Origin: Centipeda periodontii DSM 2778
Lineage (GTDB): Bacteria > Bacillota > Negativicutes > Selenomonadales > Selenomonadaceae
Assembly: GCF_000213975.1 (NCBI RefSeq)
Contig: NZ_GL892076.1
Span: forward strand, 697,625-761,624
Length of the DNA stretch: 64,000 bases
Direction: 5' to 3'
Both the position numbers and the translations under genes were made by a program. Within the stretch, counting starts at the first letter, position 1; every line of letters starts with the position of its first letter. The notes below the pieces were generated by a model, which saw nothing but the letters and a program-made list of their open reading frames with translations, was not told where the DNA came from and searched no databases. Positions 26,615 to 34,441 of the stretch are shown here, one piece after another.

Positions 26615-27595
26615 ATGGGACTGGGAAAACGTGTCGAACCGCGCGCGGAGATGTCATCGACAGACGTCAAAAGCAATACAGCGGAGAAAGCATCGGATAC
26701 CTTTGTACCGGAGGAGCCAAAGTATACCTTTGACGATATGATCCTGCCGGAGCATGTGCGCGAACAGATCCTCAATGCTGCGGACTACGCCGAGAACAGT
26801 AAGGTTGTGTTCGAGGACTGGGGGCTTGAGCGCACGCACAAGTATTCCAAGCGCATCGGCATCAATCTCTATGGCGAGCCGGGAACGGGGAAAACAATGG
26901 CGGCACACGCCATCGCAAAGCATCTCGGGCGCAAGATCATCATTGTCAACTATGCGGACGTCGAGTCGAAATATGTCGGTGAAACACCGAAGAACATTCG
27001 CAAGGTGTTCGAGGCGGGCAAGGAGACGGGGAGCATCATCTTCTTTGATGAGGCGGATGCCATCCTCAGTCGCCGCGTCACGAATATGAACAATGCGACG
27101 GATGTCAGTGTCAATCAGACGCGCTCCGTTATGCTCATGGCAATGAACGAGTATCAGGACTTTATCATCTTTGCGACGAATTTTATCTCGAACTTTGATC
27201 CTGCCTTTATGCGGCGCATCTCCATGCACGTGAAGTTTGAGCTGCCCGACGAGGAATGCCGTCGTCAAATATGGGCGAAGTACATCCCCGCCGAACTGCC
27301 GCAGACCCTTGATATTTCGGAAATTGCGGCGAAGTATGACGGGCTGACGGGGAGCGATATATCGAACGCAATCCTCAACGCAGCATTTCGTGCCGCACGA
27401 AAACGGGAGACGAGCGTCCCGTCGGAGTATTTCTATGCGGCGGTCGAGGACATCCTGCACAGCAAGGAGGCGAACCGGGAGCGCGAGCCAAAGACCACGG
27501 TGCGTCCTGTTTCAGAGGCGTACGTCAAAGAACAGCTCGCAAAGGGGAAAGTCGAGAATCCGTCCAAGATGATGGGGGAAGGAGCCTTTTTATGA
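26615..27595 (+). CDS. AAA ATPase of the poly-G operon
   Basis: 326 residues. Classic AAA domain: Walker A GEPGTGKT (87-94), pore-loop-like KYVGET (119-124), Walker B IIFFDEAD (141-148), sensor 1 in FATN (186-189) and an RR finger (200-201), then the helical lid with DGLTGSDISNAI. The N-terminal 35 residues are acidic and disordered-looking. There is no membrane helix and no protease domain, so it resembles Vps4/spastin-type remodelling ATPases more than FtsH. The C-terminus (296-311, VRPVSEAYVKEQLAKG) nearly repeats the end of the next protein. TGGAGGAG precedes ATG 26615. Its stop overlaps the next start (ATGA). Substrate unknown. Confidence 0.93.
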   Translation: MGLGKRVEPRAEMSSTDVKSNTAEKASDTFVPEEPKYTFDDMILPEHVREQILNAADYAENSKVVFEDWGLERTHKYSKRIGINLYGEPGTGKTMAAHAIAKHLGRKIIIVNYADVESKYVGETPKNIRKVFEAGKETGSIIFFDEADAILSRRVTNMNNATDVSVNQTRSVMLMAMNEYQDFIIFATNFISNFDPAFMRRISMHVKFELPDEECRRQIWAKYIPAELPQTLDISEIAAKYDGLTGSDISNAILNAAFRAARKRETSVPSEYFYAAVEDILHSKEANREREPKTTVRPVSEAYVKEQLAKGKVENPSKMMGEGAFL

Positions 27596-27828
27596 TACCG
27601 GCAATCGCCGCAGGAGTGGCAATGTTGACAGGCGGAACCACAGTGGGAGCGGCAGCAGGAGCTGCAGCCGCAGGAGCAGCCGCCGTAGCGGGCGGGATTG
27701 CCGTCAAAAAGGCAATGAGCGGAGGGAATGAGAAGGACAAAAAGGATGATTCGGAAACGCAGGTGCGTTATGTTTCGGAGGACTATGTCAAAAAACAGCT
27801 TGCAAAAGGAACGATGAGCAAATTGTAA
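27592..27828 (+). CDS. 78-residue Gly/Ala-rich membrane-associated protein
   Basis: Family not recognised. Residues 1-40 are small and hydrophobic, full of Gly and Ala (AAAGAAAAGAAAVAGGIAV), and could insert in or curve a membrane. Residues 41-57 are charged (NEKDKKDD). Residues 58-73 (VRYVSEDYVKKQLAKG) copy the C-terminal peptide of the AAA ATPase with few changes. Translation is coupled to the ATPase through the ATGA overlap. I infer a partner or substrate adaptor of the ATPase. Confidence 0.75.
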   Translation: MIPAIAAGVAMLTGGTTVGAAAGAAAAGAAAVAGGIAVKKAMSGGNEKDKKDDSETQVRYVSEDYVKKQLAKGTMSKL

Positions 27829-27879
27829 CGCGCTCATTTGATTGCGTTTTTTTGATGAATACATGAAGGAGAGAAGTGT

Positions 27880-28257
27880 ATGATTCCGGCATTGATTGCA
27901 GCAGGGCTTCTGCTTGGTGGCGTTGCGTTGGTCGCAAATTGGGATGATATCGTCGATTGGGTACGCGACTTTGTACCCCGCTTTAAGAAGGCATGGGCGC
28001 GTATCAGTCCTCATCTTCCGTATGAGATGCAGTTTTTGGGTGATTTGATTGTCAAAGCCGGCGAGCATCTTATCAGCATCATGAATAAAGTTTACTATCA
28101 GGAAGAAAGTGGGCAGTGGGTGGAAGAAACCACAAGAAGAAATATTTCTGAAAATCAAGTTCCCCCTCATATCCGTGAAAAAATCCTGAGACAAAAGCAA
28201 CAGACGGGAGAAGCAGCCGAGATCAGTCAGGAGCTGGAACTCGAAATGGCTGGTTAA
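27880..28257 (+). CDS. 125-residue protein with N-terminal membrane segment
   Basis: Family not recognised. Like the 78-residue protein it opens with MIPA, and residues 1-20 (MIPALIAAGLLLGGVALVAN) form a hydrophobic segment. An amphipathic part follows (WDDIVDWVRDFVPRFKKAW). Residues 72-101 carry YY-x5-GxW, TTR and REK in the same order as the next protein, suggesting a shared domain. The ISENQV piece also resembles the VSEDYV motif of the two upstream proteins. AAGGAGAGAAG precedes ATG. Base composition is more A/T-rich than in the ATPase gene. Confidence 0.75.
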   Translation: MIPALIAAGLLLGGVALVANWDDIVDWVRDFVPRFKKAWARISPHLPYEMQFLGDLIVKAGEHLISIMNKVYYQEESGQWVEETTRRNISENQVPPHIREKILRQKQQTGEAAEISQELELEMAG

Positions 28258-28278
28258 CTGAGAGACGGAGGAATCAAG

Positions 28279-28926
28279 ATGGTATCTCGTGAACTTGATG
28301 GGGTGGATCGTGCTCTTCTGAAGGTGAAGGAAACAATCGATGGACTCTGTAAGCTCTTTGGAAGCATTACCAATTTTCACCGAGAAATGGATATTGATGA
28401 AGCTGCCAAATTCTATACGGAGAGACTTGATTCGTATATGGCTTCTGCTAAGCAGAGAGCACAGGATTCACTGATCGCAGGACAGCTTACCTTTCAATAT
28501 GTTGATGAAAACGTGTTTTTAATTAAACTTGAACTTTACTATCCTACTAGTGATGGTAAATGGATGCAGGAGTCCTCACAAACAACGCGGCAGTTGAAAT
28601 ACCTCAAACCCGCCGCAGCACAGGAACTGCGCGAAAAGAAGGAAATCTCGTTTGAGATCGACCCGCCCGAGGAGACGCCAGAAGGGACTGTAGCTGGAAA
28701 ACCTGTGACACAGAACTCGTCTGCCGAGGTCGGTGAAGTGTCTGCCCCTACAAAAACTGCGCCACCTGCGGCACAGAGTACACCTGCCATGACAGCGGAA
28801 GTGTCTGCCCCCTCCGCAGACCCCGCCGCACCCGCTACGCTTGCGTCCGCGCAGGAGTCCGCCATAGCGCCTCCTGTAGGTGAGGATGCACAACCCGCTC
28901 CTGCTTCTACCGACGAAGCAAAATAA
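28279..28926 (+). CDS. 215-residue protein with Pro/Ala-rich tail
   Basis: Family not recognised. Residues 1-65 are helical and charged. Residues 66-125 are beta-rich and share the YY-x5-GxW (87-95), TTR (102-104) and REK (118-120) block with the preceding protein. Residues about 130-215 are a low-complexity tail of Pro, Ala, Ser and Thr, likely disordered. There is no signal peptide. ACGGAGGAATC precedes ATG. Its TAA overlaps the start of the next gene by one base, so the YkgJ-like gene belongs to the same operon. Confidence 0.75.
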   Translation: MVSRELDGVDRALLKVKETIDGLCKLFGSITNFHREMDIDEAAKFYTERLDSYMASAKQRAQDSLIAGQLTFQYVDENVFLIKLELYYPTSDGKWMQESSQTTRQLKYLKPAAAQELREKKEISFEIDPPEETPEGTVAGKPVTQNSSAEVGEVSAPTKTAPPAAQSTPAMTAEVSAPSADPAAPATLASAQESAIAPPVGEDAQPAPASTDEAK

Positions 28927-29177
28927 TGTTCCCGTGTCAGCAATGCGGTGCGTGTTGCCGTGCAGTCGGACAGTCGCCCCTTGGCAAAGACCTTGCGGAT
29001 GCAGACGGCGTGTGCAAATATCTGAACCGTACGACGAATCTCTGCACCATCTACGCCGAGCGTCCAGCGATCTGCCGCGTCGATGACTACTATGACGCGC
29101 ACTGTCGCGGCGTGATGTCGCGCGTAGCATACTATGAAGAGAATCTACGCTGTTGTGAAAGACTGCGCGGGAAATGA
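28926..29177 (+). CDS. YkgJ-family Cys-cluster protein
   Basis: 83 residues. The pattern MFPCQQCGACCRAVGQ, then C in DGVCKYL, LCTIYAERPAICR and a late CC pair matches the CxxCGxCC ... C ... C...RPxxCR signature of the YkgJ/UPF0153 zinc- or iron-cluster proteins. The substrate is unknown for the family. ATG overlaps the previous stop (TAATG). It is the last gene before a bidirectional terminator. Confidence 0.9.
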   Translation: MFPCQQCGACCRAVGQSPLGKDLADADGVCKYLNRTTNLCTIYAERPAICRVDDYYDAHCRGVMSRVAYYEENLRCCERLRGK

Positions 29178-29199
29178 AACAAGAGAAAATGTCATACAA

Positions 29200-29229
29200 A
29201 AAACGCCGTACCAATCGGTACGGCGTTTT
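29200..29229. terminator. Bidirectional terminator (poly-G operon and dps)
   Basis: AAAACGCCGTACC pairs with GGTACGGCGTTTT around a 4-base loop; A and T runs flank both sides, so it can stop both converging genes. Confidence 0.93.
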
Positions 29230-29264
29230 CGTGTATATGGGAAGCAAGGAAGAATGGACTGTAA

Positions 29265-29705
29265 TTACGCAAGCATGGAGCGGAGGAACCAGATCTGCTT
29301 TGCGTAGTTGGTGATGTGATCCTCCATGAGGTTGGCGATGCCGAAGACATCGTCCTTATCAGCGAGGGCACGGATCGATGCCGCCTGGTCGCGGAGGAGT
29401 TCGAGGTCAGCGAGCGTCAGCTGGAGTGCCTTCTTCTGATCAACCTTCTCATCGGCGAGCTCCTTGATCGTCGCGATCGCGAGGTAGCCCTTGAGGCTCG
29501 CGACCGGCTGCTCACCGCAGATCTTGAGGATCTCGGCGCTCTCATCAAGCACGTCCGCGAATGCGTCGTAGAGTGACTCAAGATACTCGTGTACCGCCTT
29601 GAACTGCGAGCCGACGACGTTCCAGTGGAGATTGTGCAGCTTGATGTAGCCGACGCCGATGTTGGCGATGTATCCGTTGAGTGCGTTTGTGATTTCCTTG
29701 TTCAT
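29265..29705 (-). CDS. dps: Dps-family ferritin (DNA protection during starvation)
   Basis: 146 residues. Ferritin-like four-helix protein that oxidises and stores iron and protects DNA from peroxide. Ferroxidase ligands keep the Dps spacing: H27 (in HNLHWNV), H39, D54 and E58. ATG 29705 is chosen because AAAGGGGAA precedes it and the family begins there; the longer frame to 29804 crosses the promoter. It has a consensus promoter with a PerR/Fur-like palindrome next to the -35. It converges on the poly-G operon. Confidence 0.95.
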   Translation of the reverse strand: MNKEITNALNGYIANIGVGYIKLHNLHWNVVGSQFKAVHEYLESLYDAFADVLDESAEILKICGEQPVASLKGYLAIATIKELADEKVDQKKALQLTLADLELLRDQAASIRALADKDDVFGIANLMEDHITNYAKQIWFLRSMLA

Positions 29706-29775
29706 AGTAATTCCCCTTTCGTTTTGTTGTTCCGCAGATGCCGTGGCATCTGTTTCATATCTCATTACGTCTGCA

Positions 29776-29804
29776 ATTATAGCGCAGGCATCGCTACTTG
29801 TCAA
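29776..29804 (-). promoter_or_regulatory. Consensus promoter of dps
   Basis: Minus strand TTGACA (29799-29804), 17 bp, TATAAT (29776-29781): a perfect consensus, as expected for a gene held down by a repressor. Confidence 0.92.
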
Positions 29805-29820
29805 TAGTAATTATTAAATA
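29805..29820. promoter_or_regulatory. PerR/Fur-like box at dps
   Basis: TAGTAATTATTAAAT abuts the -35 box and matches about 10 of the 14 defined positions of the PerR consensus TTATAATnATTATAA. Regulation by peroxide stress is inferred from the site and the gene. Confidence 0.5.
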
Positions 29821-29852
29821 ATGCAAAACCTGAATCTCAATGAAAGTTTTCC

Positions 29853-29880
29853 TTGACAAATCCGATGTTTTGTATATAGT
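29853..29880 (+). promoter_or_regulatory. Promoter of metY
   Basis: TTGACA (29853-29858) and TATAGT (29875-29880) are 16 bp apart. Confidence 0.8.
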
Positions 29881-29897
29881 TCATAGCTATAAACTAT
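29876..29897. promoter_or_regulatory. Palindromic operator candidate at metY
   Basis: ATAGTT-CATAGCTATA-AACTAT is a 22-base palindrome with one mismatched pair. It overlaps the -10 box and the expected transcription start, the position of a repressor site. The regulator is unknown. Confidence 0.55.
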
Positions 29898-29928
29898 GTG
29901 TTTTCGGAAATGGAAAAGGGGACTTACC

Positions 29929-31218
29929 ATGAGCGAGAAAAAATACCATTTTGAAACCCTGCAGGTACGCGTTGGACAGGAGCAGGCGGATCCCGTGACG
30001 GATGCGCGTGCCGTGCCGATCTACCAGACGACGTCCTATGTATTCCACAATGCGCAGCACGCCGCCGACCGCTTCGCACTCAAGGATCCGGGCAATATCT
30101 ACGGGCGGCTCATGAACCCCACGCAGGATGTGTTCGAGAAGCGCATCGCGGCGCTTGAGGGCGGTGCGGCGGCACTCGCGTTCGCCTCGGGGGCGGCGGC
30201 GATCACGGCGACGTTCCAAGGGCTTGCCCATGCGGGCGATCACATCGTCGCGCAGCAGACCATCTATGGCGGCTCGTACAACCTCCTCGCGCATACGGTG
30301 AAGGAGTGGGGCATCGACGTGACCTTCGTCGATCCGAAGGCGGGCGCACAGGGCTTCGCGGAGGCGATCCGCCCGAATACGAAGTGCGTCTTCATCGAGA
30401 CCGTCGGCAACCCGAACGCCGACCTCATCGACATCGAGGCGGTCGCTGCGGCAGCGCACGCGCAGGGCGTGCCCGTCGTCATCGACAACACCTTTGCAAC
30501 GCCGTACCTCCTGCGCCCGATCGAGCATGGCGCGGACATCGTTGTGCACTCGGCGACCAAGTTCCTCGGTGGACACGGCGCGAGCCTCGGCGGCGTGATC
30601 GTCGACGGCGGTACGTTCGACTGGAAGGCGTCGGGACGCTTCCCGCACCTTACCGACCCGAACCCGAGCTATCACGGCGTGAGTTTTGTCGATGCGCTCG
30701 GCTCCGTCGCATTCGTCGTCTATCTTCGTGCACTCATCCTGCGCGACACGGGCGCGGCAATCGCACCACAGAGCGCGTTTTACTTCATTCACGGGCTTGA
30801 GACACTGTCGTTGCGCGTCGAGCGTCACGTCGAGAACGCGCTGAAGATCGTGGACTTCCTCGCGAAGCACCCGAAGGTCGCGAAGGTCAACCATCCCTCC
30901 CTGCCCAACCATCCTGACCACGAAATCTACAAGCGGTACTTCCCGCACGGCGGCATCTCCATCTTTACCTTTGATATCGTGGGCGGGCGTGAGGCGGCGT
31001 TCCGCTTTATCGACAAGCTGACACTCTTCTCCCTCCTCGCAAACGTCGCGGACGTGAAGTCCCTCGTCATTCACCCCGCGACCACCACACACTCCCAGAT
31101 GAACGAGGCGGAGCTTGCCGCCTCCGGCATCGGCGAGGGGACAGTGCGCCTCTCCATCGGCATTGAGCACATCGATGACCTGATTGCGGATCTTGAGGAG
31201 GCACTCGCCGAGGTGTGA
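29929..31218 (+). CDS. metY: O-acetylhomoserine aminocarboxypropyltransferase (sulfhydrylase)
   Basis: 429 residues. PLP enzyme that makes homocysteine from O-acetylhomoserine and sulfide (methionine synthesis). The PLP Lys is K211 in VHSATKFLGGHG. FETLQVRVGQ at the N-terminus, YGRLMNPTQ and SLVIHPATTTHSQM at the C-terminal side match the OAH sulfhydrylase branch of the Cys/Met PLP family. ATG 29929 follows AAAAGGGGAC; the longer frame from 29896 begins inside the operator. The gene is monocistronic with a strong, probably repressed promoter. Confidence 0.95.
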   Translation: MSEKKYHFETLQVRVGQEQADPVTDARAVPIYQTTSYVFHNAQHAADRFALKDPGNIYGRLMNPTQDVFEKRIAALEGGAAALAFASGAAAITATFQGLAHAGDHIVAQQTIYGGSYNLLAHTVKEWGIDVTFVDPKAGAQGFAEAIRPNTKCVFIETVGNPNADLIDIEAVAAAAHAQGVPVVIDNTFATPYLLRPIEHGADIVVHSATKFLGGHGASLGGVIVDGGTFDWKASGRFPHLTDPNPSYHGVSFVDALGSVAFVVYLRALILRDTGAAIAPQSAFYFIHGLETLSLRVERHVENALKIVDFLAKHPKVAKVNHPSLPNHPDHEIYKRYFPHGGISIFTFDIVGGREAAFRFIDKLTLFSLLANVADVKSLVIHPATTTHSQMNEAELAASGIGEGTVRLSIGIEHIDDLIADLEEALAEV

Positions 31219-31268
31219 GGATGTTGTGAGCAGTGATGCATGAGTCACCTCACTTTCGAAAAAAGCCC

Positions 31269-31298
31269 TTGCCAATGCGCTCCCTACTGTGCTATAAT
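31269..31298 (+). promoter_or_regulatory. Promoter of tRNA-Ser
   Basis: TTGCCA (31269-31274) and a perfect TATAAT (31293-31298) are 18 bp apart, 22 bases before the tRNA. Confidence 0.88.
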
Positions 31299-31320
31299 GC
31301 GTCATGTCGCATAAGCGCAT

Positions 31321-31409
31321 GGAGAGGTGTCCGAGTGGTCGAAGGTGCTTGACTCGAAATCAAGTGTGGTGATGAGCCACCGTGGGTTCGAATCCCACCC
31401 TCTCTGCCA
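31321..31409 (+). tRNA. tRNA-Ser (CGA)
   Basis: Class II tRNA with GGAGAGG/CCTCTCT acceptor stem (one G-U pair), anticodon loop CTCGAAA reading CGA, long variable arm and encoded CCA. Confidence 0.95.
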
Positions 31410-31418
31410 TTGAAAAAT

Positions 31419-31450
31419 AAGGCTTCGTGGAGATTTCCACGAAGCCTTTT
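31419..31450 (+). terminator. Terminator of tRNA-Ser
   Basis: AAGGCTTCGTGG pairs with CCACGAAGCCTTTT around a 6-base loop. Confidence 0.93.
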
Positions 31451-31807
31451 CTGCACGCATTTTTTGGTGAAAAATACGATTTTGGGCACATTTTGGGCAC
31501 ACGAGATTTTGAAAGTGGATTTTATGGTGCTCGAAATGAGGGGAGCTGACATAGAAAACGAGGATGCCGTGCCGCATCCTCGCATTCGTTTGTGCATCAC
31601 TTTTGAACTCTTGGAAGGGACTGTTTGATTTCCTTCTCAGCGGACAAAAAGCTCTCTTTTGTCCCTTGTCCGATGCCTTTTTTGCAGAATACCCGTGTTT
31701 GTGGTGGTATCCATACCCTGTTATTTGCATGGACAGGCGGGACGAGGGGACAATACTCTGCTGGACAGTGCATCACTTTTCGGAGAAACGTGATGCACCT
31801 TTCTCCG
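31451..31807. other. Gene-free stretch behind tRNA-Ser
   Basis: I see no supported gene. Two hairpins stand out: CGAGGATGC / GCATCCTCG (31559-31582) and GTGCATCAC / GTGATGCAC (31769-31798). The second lies 10 bases beyond the stop of the minus-strand Rpn gene but has no T run. TTTTGGGCACATTTTGGGCAC at about 31480 is a short direct repeat. Confidence 0.4.
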
Positions 31808-32647
31808 TTATAGGAGTGCCAGGTACTTTGGCTGATCGGACTTGGCAATCTTCAGCGCGTCCATCGCAGCCTCGGCGGTGATGCCTAGGCTTGAAATGAG
31901 GTTCTTGATGCTTTTTATACGTTCTGTTTCTGCACCGCGAATTTCACCACGAACCTCGCCGCGAACTTCGCCAATAGCAATACCGTCGTTGTAGATTTCT
32001 TCCATTACCTTGCACATAGCGGCAACCCCCTTTTCATCTTCTTTGAAAAAGCGTACGCGTTCGGCGAGCACGTCGCTGTACATATCGTTCGGATCACTGC
32101 AAAAGAAGTCGTGCATGAGACGCCCCAGCGGGCTTTCGCTCTGGCATTCCCCGTTGACGTAGAGAATATGCGTGCCGTCGTTAAATACCTCCTCGGTGTC
32201 CTCGAATGTTCTCCGCACCTTGTAGAGCGGTTTTCCTCGCTTCCATATGTCATGCTCGGTGATAAAGATGACGTAGGTCTCCGGCAGGTCGGGGAAGAGC
32301 GTTCCCTTGCTGACCTCGCGAGAATCAATCATGCTGCTGTTGAATCTCGCACGACGGGGAATTGCACCCTCGTCGCTGCGCTGAATCTCCACATCGTAGA
32401 TGTTCTCGCCATCCGTCGCGAGTGCGTCAAATCGTACGGAACGACCATAGAGGTTCGGCACACTCTGCTGCGTGATGACCTCCGTCACGCGCAGACGATC
32501 ATTTTCCATGACGGCACGGAGCACGACCTCCATGCAGGGGATATTCCCATCAAAGCAGCTGTTAAAGAACGTGTCATCCATCAACCGAAGCTGTTTGATC
32601 TTCTCAAGGTATCGAATTTTCTTTTGTTCGAGTTCGATGATAATCAC
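31808..32647 (-). CDS. Rpn-family PD-(D/E)XK nuclease, third gene
   Basis: About 279 residues, more distant from the copies at 1381 and 12590 but with the same layout: LMDDTFFNSCF N-terminal block, RFDALATDGENIYDVEIQ core (D ... E-x-Q), YVIFITE, PLGRLMHDF and a charged tail with GEVRGEVRGEIRGAE. The beginning is unclear. GTG 32647 overlaps its own ribosome binding site GAGGTG; the codons at the right distance behind that site are ATT and ATC. It lies next to an IS element in an accessory patch. Confidence 0.85.
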   Translation of the reverse strand: MIIIELEQKKIRYLEKIKQLRLMDDTFFNSCFDGNIPCMEVVLRAVMENDRLRVTEVITQQSVPNLYGRSVRFDALATDGENIYDVEIQRSDEGAIPRRARFNSSMIDSREVSKGTLFPDLPETYVIFITEHDIWKRGKPLYKVRRTFEDTEEVFNDGTHILYVNGECQSESPLGRLMHDFFCSDPNDMYSDVLAERVRFFKEDEKGVAAMCKVMEEIYNDGIAIGEVRGEVRGEIRGAETERIKSIKNLISSLGITAEAAMDALKIAKSDQPKYLALL

Positions 32648-32804
32648 CTCAAATCAAATGATCTACCTATATTTTATAGGGATTTCCTCTTTTTTGCAAG
32701 ATTGTCATTTCTCTTGCGTGCCAAAAATGATGTTGTATAAATAAAGTTGACAACTTCTTCGCAAGGATTTTAGATAAAGTCAAAGAGGAGAAGGAGCGGT
32801 CAAA

Positions 32805-33118
32805 ATGGCAGCAAACAGGCAATACGATCACGAATTTAAGGTGCAGGCAATCAAGCTGGCGCAGGAAATCGGTCAAGCGAAAGCCGCCAAAGAGCTAGGA
32901 ATTTCCAAGAACACGAGTATACATGGACATGCGCACACCGGCTTGGATATTTGGATCTTGGGTGCGGCACGCAAACACCGCAGAGTGCCCTGAGCTTGCA
33001 CGAGGAGCTCGTACAGCTGCGCGCCCAGATCAAGGCACAGGATAAGGAAATTCGACGTCTGAAGAAAGAGAATGACTTTCTGGAAGAAGCAAGCGTTTTT
33101 TCGCCGCGAGCCGTCTGA
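32805..33118 (+). pseudogene. IS3-family transposase orfA, frameshifted
   Basis: N-terminal part RQYDHEFKVQAIKLAQEIG is the helix-turn-helix of IS3 OrfA. Near 32917 one base is missing: frame 1 ends at 32993, but from TAT 32918 the next frame continues with SLHEELVQLRAQIKAQDKE, the leucine-zipper part, to TGA 33116. A complete OrfA of about 104 residues is restored by one inserted base. The element is therefore probably unable to move by itself. Confidence 0.85.
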
Positions 33119-34046
33119 AGTCAACAAAAACGAACGTATGAAGTTTATTGCGTTCAAGACAGCAGACGGCGCACACAAAGGGAATATCAGTTTTTATTGC
33201 AGACTGCTCCATGTCACAAGACAGGGATTTTATCAGTATCTGGTAAGCAAAGACCGCCCATGGAAATATCAGGAACTTGCCGATGCCATGATGCAGATCC
33301 ATGCAACGGATGAATGCAACGATACCTACGGAAGAATCCGCATGTATCAGGCACTCAAGAGCAAGCAGCCAGAAGGCATCCATGTTCCGAGTGAACGCAC
33401 CGTTTACCGCATCATGGAAGAGATCGGCTTAAGTCATCGTCCCAATCATAAGCCGAACGGTATCACAAAAGCAGATCGGCAGGCACAGATGTCGGAGGAT
33501 CTCCTGCACCGTGATTTTCATGCCGACACACCGCTTTCCAAGTGTGTCACTGACATGACAGAGATTCCTGCGTGTGATGGAAAACTCTATGTTTCAGCAC
33601 TCTTTGACTGCTATGACGCCGGCGTGCTCGGACTTTCTATGGATACGCATATGAAGGCTTCTCTGTGTGTGCAGATGCTTGATAACGCCATGATTTCCTA
33701 CCCAATGCTCAGGGGAGCAATCCTGCACTCGGATCGCGGCAGCCAGTACACGAGTCAGCTGTATCGGGAGGCAATCAAAAACTATGGAATCCGTCAAAGC
33801 ATGAACAGTGCCGGTGGACGCTGTCATGATAACGCGCGTTGTGAGAGTTTGTGGGCACGTATGAAGTCGGAGCTTCTCTACGGACGCTATGACACAAAGA
33901 AAATGACAACCGAAGAATTGAAGGTTCTTGTTTGGCGATACTTCATGAGCTATTGGAACAACCGCCGAATTTGTTCAACAAACGGTGGGCTTCCTCCGAT
34001 GGTGAAGCGGCGACAGTTCTATGACTCTATTGCCGCAACCACTTAA
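33072..34046 (+). CDS. IS3-family transposase orfB (DDE integrase)
   Basis: 324 residues from the first Met in frame; normally made as OrfAB by -1 frameshifting on GTTTTTT at about 33095. The rve core is complete: first Asp in VTDMTEIPACDGKLY, second in HSDRGSQYTS, Glu in NARCESLWARMK. The upstream HTH_21 part (RIRMYQALK, PSERTVYRIMEEIGL) is also present. Because orfA has a frameshift, a normal OrfAB fusion cannot form. Confidence 0.92.
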   Translation: MTFWKKQAFFRREPSEVNKNERMKFIAFKTADGAHKGNISFYCRLLHVTRQGFYQYLVSKDRPWKYQELADAMMQIHATDECNDTYGRIRMYQALKSKQPEGIHVPSERTVYRIMEEIGLSHRPNHKPNGITKADRQAQMSEDLLHRDFHADTPLSKCVTDMTEIPACDGKLYVSALFDCYDAGVLGLSMDTHMKASLCVQMLDNAMISYPMLRGAILHSDRGSQYTSQLYREAIKNYGIRQSMNSAGGRCHDNARCESLWARMKSELLYGRYDTKKMTTEELKVLVWRYFMSYWNNRRICSTNGGLPPMVKRRQFYDSIAATT

Positions 34047-34078
34047 ACGTTCGTTCCCTTGTGAGAAATTTGTCAACT

Positions 34079-34270
34079 GTTCTTGACAATATCAGTCCAA
34101 TCGGAACGCTTCTGCGTTACCGTGCCGCGCTTTATTTCCTCGTACAAGGTGGAGCGGGCGATGCCAAGGTCTTTGGCGATTTTCACCTTGGGACACCGAG
34201 ACGCAGCATCGCTTCGATCTGCCCGCGCTGATAGGCGTTTAAGTGTTTGAATGTGCGGCGTTTTGTGGTA
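34079..34270 (-). pseudogene. IS30-family transposase N-terminal fragment
   Basis: The N-terminal HTH of an IS30 transposase is readable in two frames: KHLNAYQRGQIEAMLRLGVP, then after a one-base slip near 34190 KVKIAKDLGIARSTLYEEIK and RGTVTQ. The frame runs into the right end of the IS3 element and stops there. The rest of the transposase is missing. Confidence 0.8.
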
Positions 34271-34441
34271 GAATGAAGGTGGGGTATACAGAACCTCCTG
34301 GTGGTGTTTGTGCAAAGATATTTTACCAGATTGATTCTGTATGTTCTACTTTTTTATGTGTCCGATTTCATTTTACAATGAACCATTTGAAATTCAAAGT
34401 TGAGGGAGAGGCTGGGTTGAAATGTGCCTCCGTAGGATGTA
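34271..34441. other. A/T-rich remnant upstream of the IS30 fragment
   Basis: Probably the old left end of the IS30 element. No ORF with a ribosome binding site is seen. Confidence 0.35.

Larger units (their letters stand above)
32745..34078 (+). mobile_element. IS3-family insertion sequence
   Basis: About 1.33 kb. Inverted ends AGTTGACAACTTCTTCGCAAGG (left, 22 bases, first half AGTTGACAA) and CAAGG...TTGTCAACT reversed at the right are imperfect repeats. It has the two-frame orfA/orfB plan with a slippery GTTTTTTC between them. The right end is inserted in an IS30-type transposase remnant. No clear target duplication is visible. Confidence 0.85.

Noticed and set aside
26615-27595. FtsH-type protease
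   Set aside because: There is no membrane helix at the N-terminus and no HExxH protease motif.
31292-31730. Minus-strand frames across tRNA-Ser (peptides such as GGIRTHGGSSP)
   Set aside because: Well-known false ORFs produced by the complement of tRNA-Ser genes.
31409-31807. Integrated element at the tRNA-Ser 3' end
   Set aside because: No integrase and no direct repeat of the tRNA end was found nearby.
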